This document shows positions 22,360 through 24,459 of a stretch of DNA of 24,459 bases, one piece after another. The notes beneath the pieces were generated by a model. That model was not told where the DNA came from. It saw nothing but the letters and a program-made list of their open reading frames with translations, and ran no database searches. The stretch lies in IMG/VR virus record IMGVR_UViG_3300009610_000089, positions 1-24,459 of that record; one strand, written 5' to 3'. The DNA comes from a virus. Numbering within the stretch: the stretch's first letter is position 1; every line of letters starts with the position of its first letter. Made by a program: the position numbers and the translations under genes.

Positions 22360-22865
22360 TGAAGGACCTCCAGCCCGTGACCGGGCCGATGGAGGGACGT
22401 GATACGACGGTACTCGCCCGGCAGCTGGATACTCGGATCGTAGCTGCGGCAAATCTCCACCGTCCGAATGCGCTGACTAGGAAGTAACTTTGTAACTAGA
22501 AGCCGGTATCGTACCATTAGCTGCTCCCACACGCGCTCTGTGTGGGAGAGTTTGACCTCAACGATCAGCGTTTCGGGACCAAGGTGGAGGAGGCCGTCGA
22601 GGACTGCCGCTTTTGGTTTCGAGCGATATTTGTAGCGTATTGTGGGAGACCGAACGAAGCAACCACCGTAGATGGCTGTCAATACGTCCACCACGCGTTG
22701 CTCGTACTGGAGGCCTGCCTTCTGCGAGCCCTTGTAACGGTTTCTGGTCTTCCATGATACGGGGGCGCTCCAATAGACGTCGGTGAATGATGGTCGTTGC
22801 ACAGCGGGGCGCGCCCCGGCCAAAGGCCGCTCTGGCAGAAACACGTCGGCGTTAAATACGTTCAT
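22347..22865 (-). CDS. PD-(D/E)XK nuclease-like protein (172 aa)
   Basis: The core is in residues 48-120: a helix with QKAGLQYEQRVVDVL (Glu55 candidate), then AVLDGLLHLGPETLIVEVK, in which Asp90, Glu103 and Lys105 form the D-x(n)-E-x-K set, followed by an RVWEQLMVRY helix. This is the standard PD-(D/E)XK layout, and similar proteins occur just upstream of large terminases in some phages. Residues 1-45 are basic and probably DNA-contacting or disordered. The gene begins in an ATGA overlap with the preceding gene and overlaps terL by 13 bases. It could trim or process DNA during packaging, or recombination intermediates. I rank packaging higher from position. Confidence 0.78.
   Translation of the reverse strand: MNVFNADVFLPERPLAGARPAVQRPSFTDVYWSAPVSWKTRNRYKGSQKAGLQYEQRVVDVLTAIYGGCFVRSPTIRYKYRSKPKAAVLDGLLHLGPETLIVEVKLSHTERVWEQLMVRYRLLVTKLLPSQRIRTVEICRSYDPSIQLPGEYRRITSLHRPGHGLEVLQWKI
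22366..22371 (-). promoter_or_regulatory. Strong ribosome binding site for the large terminase
   Basis: GGAGGT lies six bases upstream of the ATG at 22359, and the site is inside the preceding gene. It decides the start of the large terminase against the longer in-frame ORF beginning at 22452. Confidence 0.75.
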
Positions 22866-23113
22866 GACGTCAGTGGTGGCTCACTCGGTTTGCGACGGAG
22901 GAATATCACGTCGTGGTCCCCGAAGTTCTTCATGGTAGCTCCCTCCTCGCCTGGAGGGCGGGTGCGCATAAAGTCCTCGGGTTTCATTCCATTCAGTGGT
23001 AGGATCTCGCCCCATTGTTCTCCCCACTCTTTGAACACGTCAGGCTCTAGCTCCGGATCGACATGGCCGAAGTATTGACCCGTGAGGGCGCGGCCAACGT
23101 CTGCGTCAGCCAT
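22862..23113 (-). CDS. Hypothetical protein in the terminase cluster (83 aa)
   Basis: I do not recognise a family. The chain is acidic in its first half (VDPELEPDVFKEWGEQWGEI) and ends in KPSEPPLTS, with a predicted helix around EPDVFKEWGEQW and strand DVIFLRRK. The start at 23113 overlaps the previous stop in ATGGCTGA (8 bases), with a GGGGA/GAAGG region immediately upstream. The longer ORF from 23290 would overlap the small terminase by over 180 bases and begins in an Arg-rich stretch typical of shadow coding. It sits between putative small terminase and nuclease, so a packaging accessory role is conceivable. Confidence 0.6.
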   Translation of the reverse strand: MADADVGRALTGQYFGHVDPELEPDVFKEWGEQWGEILPLNGMKPEDFMRTRPPGEEGATMKNFGDHDVIFLRRKPSEPPLTS

Positions 23114-23822
23114 CCTTCGTCCCCGGCTCCGCCGGAGTAATGGTCTGCGCCCCCGCCCCAAGAGCGCGAGCTTCGCTCGAAGATCCTGTCGCGCCGTCGC
23201 CAAGAGGCGACAATTCTGTCGCGCCCCCGGCAAAGCCGGGTCGTTCCAGGTCTCGAACAGACGCCGTGTCTGAGGTAGGCGTGACGTCAACTAGCTGAGG
23301 GGCCTGTGAACGACGTAACGCTTCACGGGCCTGTTCGAGATCCGTTAGGGATACAGCGACGTGGACCGACTGGGGAGCCTGACCCACGTTCACCGTGACG
23401 GCGCCACCGGGAGGAGATGCGCCGTAACCGAGATTCTTCAGGGAGCTTTCGCTGACCCGTGCCAGCATTTCCAGCGGAATGGTGTCACGCTTTTTGTCCA
23501 GCGTCTCAAGCATGTGGTCGAGGGACTTCGAGGCCACGGTGAATAGCTTGTCCCGCACGACGCTGTCGAGCTTCTCGGCGTGGTGCGCGCGGCGCTGACG
23601 GAAATACGCCTTGAAGGCGTCGGTGGCGATGACCGTCGAAATCGTGGCGGGGTTCCGTCCGAAGTGCGCCGCCATTTCATTCTGGGTGGCGCTGGGGTTG
23701 GCGATCATGAAGTCGGCGAGGGATTCGTACCACCAGCGCATTTTGCGCGTGGTTTTGCGGAACTCGTGGATACTCCCGCCGGAAGCGGCGATAGCGGCCT
23801 CTTTGGTTTGCGGGGCGCTCAT
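23106..23822 (-). CDS. Putative small terminase subunit / DNA-binding protein (238 aa)
   Basis: A helix-turn-helix is visible at about residues 34-62 (LADFMIANPSATQNEMAAHF then RNPATISTVI). A helical, charged middle (about 70-135: AYFRQRRAHHAEKLDSVV, KSLDHMLETLDK, LEMLARVSESSLKNLGYG) would suit oligomerisation. The final 100 residues are low-complexity with Gly/Ala/Ser and Glu. Length, HTH and position two small genes ahead of the nuclease and large terminase fit a small terminase that recognises the packaging site, which may lie in the upstream non-coding region. A transcription regulator is an alternative. The ribosome site is weak (AGGA about 11 bases upstream), and the start is the first Met in frame after the non-coding region. 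Confidence 0.65.
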   Translation of the reverse strand: MSAPQTKEAAIAASGGSIHEFRKTTRKMRWWYESLADFMIANPSATQNEMAAHFGRNPATISTVIATDAFKAYFRQRRAHHAEKLDSVVRDKLFTVASKSLDHMLETLDKKRDTIPLEMLARVSESSLKNLGYGASPPGGAVTVNVGQAPQSVHVAVSLTDLEQAREALRRSQAPQLVDVTPTSDTASVRDLERPGFAGGATELSPLGDGATGSSSEARALGAGAQTITPAEPGTKDG

Positions 23823-23892
23823 GGTCGGAGTTGTCCTGTGTGGTAGGAGTATGCCGCCTTAGGCGGCGGCGGGGCAAGGGGAATGCGATAAC

Positions 23893-23928
23893 GGGGCAGT
23901 TTACTCATGGAACCATTTTGACGCGCCG
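23893..23928 (-). repeat. Direct repeat, copy 1 (candidate regulatory/packaging site)
   Basis: GGGGCAGTTTACT (23893-23905) is followed, after 9 bases, by ATTTTGACGCGCCG (23915-23928). The 13-mer is identical in copy 2, and the second block differs at two of 14 positions. The 9-base spacer (positions 23906-23914) together with flanking bases has an ATGG-AA-CCAT dyad. Confidence 0.7.
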
Positions 23929-23951
23929 CAAAATCACCGGACGTCATACTG

Positions 23952-23975
23952 CATCGTGGCCGGAAGGCCATGATG
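23952..23975. repeat. Inverted repeat between the two direct repeats
   Basis: CATCGTGGCC and GGCCATGATG are arms of 10 bases that match with a single G-T exception, separated by GGAA. In RNA of the plus strand this would be a hairpin with a GNRA loop. On the minus strand, the expected transcript, the loop is UUCC with one C-A mismatch. It ends exactly where copy 2 of the direct repeat starts. It may be an operator or RNA structure. Confidence 0.6.
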
Positions 23976-24008
23976 GGGCAGTTTACTTTCCGAAATTTTG
24001 GCGCGTCG
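23975..24008 (-). repeat. Direct repeat, copy 2 (candidate regulatory/packaging site)
   Basis: GGGGCAGTTTACT (23975-23987) is followed, after 7 bases, by ATTTTGGCGCGTCG (23995-24008). Copy 1 is 82 bp away. Here the spacer with flanks contains TTTC-C-GAAA, a dyad at the same place as the different dyad of copy 1. Confidence 0.7.
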
Positions 24009-24018
24009 GGAATGGTAT

Positions 24019-24046
24019 GAAAAAGAAGCGGCGGGCCCCCCGCCGT
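24019..24046 (-). terminator. Possible second terminator hairpin
   Basis: Bases 24029-24035 (CGGCGGG) pair with 24039-24045 (CCCGCCG), a 7-bp all-GC stem with a 3-base loop, followed on the minus strand by CTTCTTTTTC. The stem is strong but the T-tract is interrupted. It lies about 50 bases after the first terminator, so the two could form a tandem stop. Confidence 0.5.
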
Positions 24047-24096
24047 GGGGAGTGTATGGGCCGGCGCAGTCCAGGGCGATTAGTGACAAGCCACGG

Positions 24097-24127
24097 AATA
24101 AAAAAACGGTGGCCAACATGGCCACCG
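24097..24127 (-). terminator. Rho-independent terminator after the upstream gene
   Basis: Bases 24107-24114 (CGGTGGCC) pair with 24120-24127 (GGCCACCG), an 8-bp stem with loop AACAT, followed on the minus strand by TTTTTTATT. It lies 41 bases after the stop codon of the partial gene at 24168 and separates it from the packaging operon. Confidence 0.85.
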
Positions 24128-24167
24128 CAGTGTCTTGATAGGGATGGGGGACACCCCCATCAGGCTG

Positions 24168-24459
24168 CTAGGCCAGCGAATCGAGGGACTCGGCACCCGC
24201 GCTACCGCGCGCCTTTGCCCGCATGGCAAGGTAAATGGCCTTAACGGCCTTGTTACCGAATACCTTTGCGAGATATTCCTCGTCCTGCATTTTGGCAACG
24301 TAATCGTCCACGCTACCCTTTGCGCCAGTCCCCAGCGCCTCAATCAGCGCAGCGGCGAGTGTGGGCTTATCCGCACGGCTACCCGTGCCAGCCTCGCCTT
24401 CCTGCCGCTCGCGCCAAACATTATTGCCAATTTGCGCGAATACATCATGCAACGCAGCA
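24168..24459 (-). CDS. Partial hypothetical protein, C-terminal part (about 97 codons visible)
   Basis: The frame is open to the right edge of the window, so the start is outside. The only start-like codon (TTG at 24452) is not convincing, because coding continues upstream of it. The visible part has short helices: LAAALIEALGTG, VDDYVAKMQDEEYLAKVFGNKA and KAIYLAMRAKARGSAG, with an acidic hydrophilic end. I do not recognise it. Alternating Lys and Glu with LAMRAKAR suggests a small helical, possibly nucleic-acid-associated protein, but this is weak. It is closed by the terminator at 24097-24127, so it belongs to a separate transcription unit upstream of the packaging operon. Confidence 0.6.
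   Translation of the reverse strand, partial: AALHDVFAQIGNNVWRERQEGEAGTGSRADKPTLAAALIEALGTGAKGSVDDYVAKMQDEEYLAKVFGNKAVKAIYLAMRAKARGSAGAESLDSLA

Larger units (their letters stand above)
23823..24167. other. 345-base non-coding region upstream of the packaging operon
   Basis: No convincing gene lies here in either strand. It holds a terminator-like hairpin at 24097-24127 and another at 24019-24046 (both reading out of the upstream gene), a 13-bp-identical direct repeat at 23893-23928 and 23975-24008, an inverted repeat at 23952-23975 and a GCCGCC/GGCGGC dyad at 23853-23867. It is the longest gene-free stretch in the window. No canonical sigma-70 promoter with a TTGACA/TATAAT pair was found. 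Being upstream of a small terminase, it is the natural place for the operon promoter or a packaging (pac/cos) site. The rest looks featureless. Confidence 0.6.

Noticed and set aside
22360-22452. Longer start for the large terminase at 22452
   Set aside because: The added residues are a Pro/Arg-rich stretch antiparallel to no known domain and overlap the nuclease gene by over 100 bases, while 22359 has GGAGGT at ideal spacing.
23114-23290. Longer start for the 83-aa protein at 23290
   Set aside because: It would overlap the small terminase gene by 185 bases and begin with an Arg-rich shadow-like segment. 23113 has an 8-base stop-start overlap.
23853-23867. GCCGCC-TTA-GGCGGC dyad as a terminator
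   Set aside because: It has only a 6-bp stem and is not followed by a T-tract on the minus strand.
23917-23950. Plus-strand sigma-70 promoter starting at TTGACG
   Set aside because: No -10 box at 16-18 bases, and no plus-strand gene is present to the right.
24168-24452. Complete 94-aa gene starting with TTG at 24452
   Set aside because: The frame stays open to the window edge and lacks a ribosome site, so it is treated as the 3' part of a longer gene.
1-24459. CRISPR arrays, tRNA genes, insertion sequences or integrase
   Set aside because: No spaced short repeats, cloverleaf-like sequence, transposase or recombinase motif was found. Almost all DNA is occupied by virion genes.

Overview
The window is the late, structural part of a tailed bacteriophage genome (or prophage remnant). 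Every gene I can support lies on the minus strand, packed with gaps of 0-15 bases or short overlaps. The evidence is the order terminase, portal, scaffold, SU10-type capsid protein, head-tail adaptor, fibres, tail hub, ejection-type protein. I see no tape-measure protein, sheath or tube protein, so a short-tailed (podovirus-like) virion is most likely. The host cannot be named from the sequence. A lipoprotein-like small gene and strong GGAGG ribosome sites suggest a Gram-negative host, but only weakly.

Reading in the direction of transcription (right to left): the 3' end of an unknown gene (24459-24168) is closed by a hairpin-T-tract terminator. A 345-base non-coding region follows (23823-24167). 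It holds a second terminator-like hairpin, a pair of direct repeats 82 bp apart and an inverted repeat between them, and is the best candidate for a promoter, operator or packaging site. The packaging and head block comes next: putative small terminase (23822-23106), an unknown 83-aa protein, a PD-(D/E)XK nuclease-like protein, large terminase, portal, a 100-aa helical protein, scaffold-like protein, major capsid protein and a small capsid-associated candidate (to 15944). A perfect 11-bp hairpin with a T-rich tail (15901-15936) separates this block from the tail block.

The tail block (15883-4450) starts with an adaptor and continues with about 10 kb of consecutive surface-binding or enzymatic proteins: a collar-domain fibre, a repeat-bearing fibre, an Ig/FN3 adhesin, a LamG-type lectin, a 1224-aa protein with glycoside-hydrolase-like motifs, an 84-aa protein and a serralysin-like (M10) metalloprotease. 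Two domain types are shared between neighbouring proteins, which points to domain shuffling inside the cassette. This array, combining a predicted polysaccharide-acting enzyme with a predicted protease, is the most distinctive part of the window.

The last part (4465-1) has three small membrane or exported proteins (lysis candidates including a two-helix holin-like protein), an unknown 138-aa protein, a tail hub/nozzle-like protein, a small conserved phage protein, a GNAT-like phage protein and a glycine-rich ejection-type protein. The start codon of one further gene sits at the left edge. No RNA genes, CRISPR arrays, insertion sequences, integrase or reverse transcriptase were seen.
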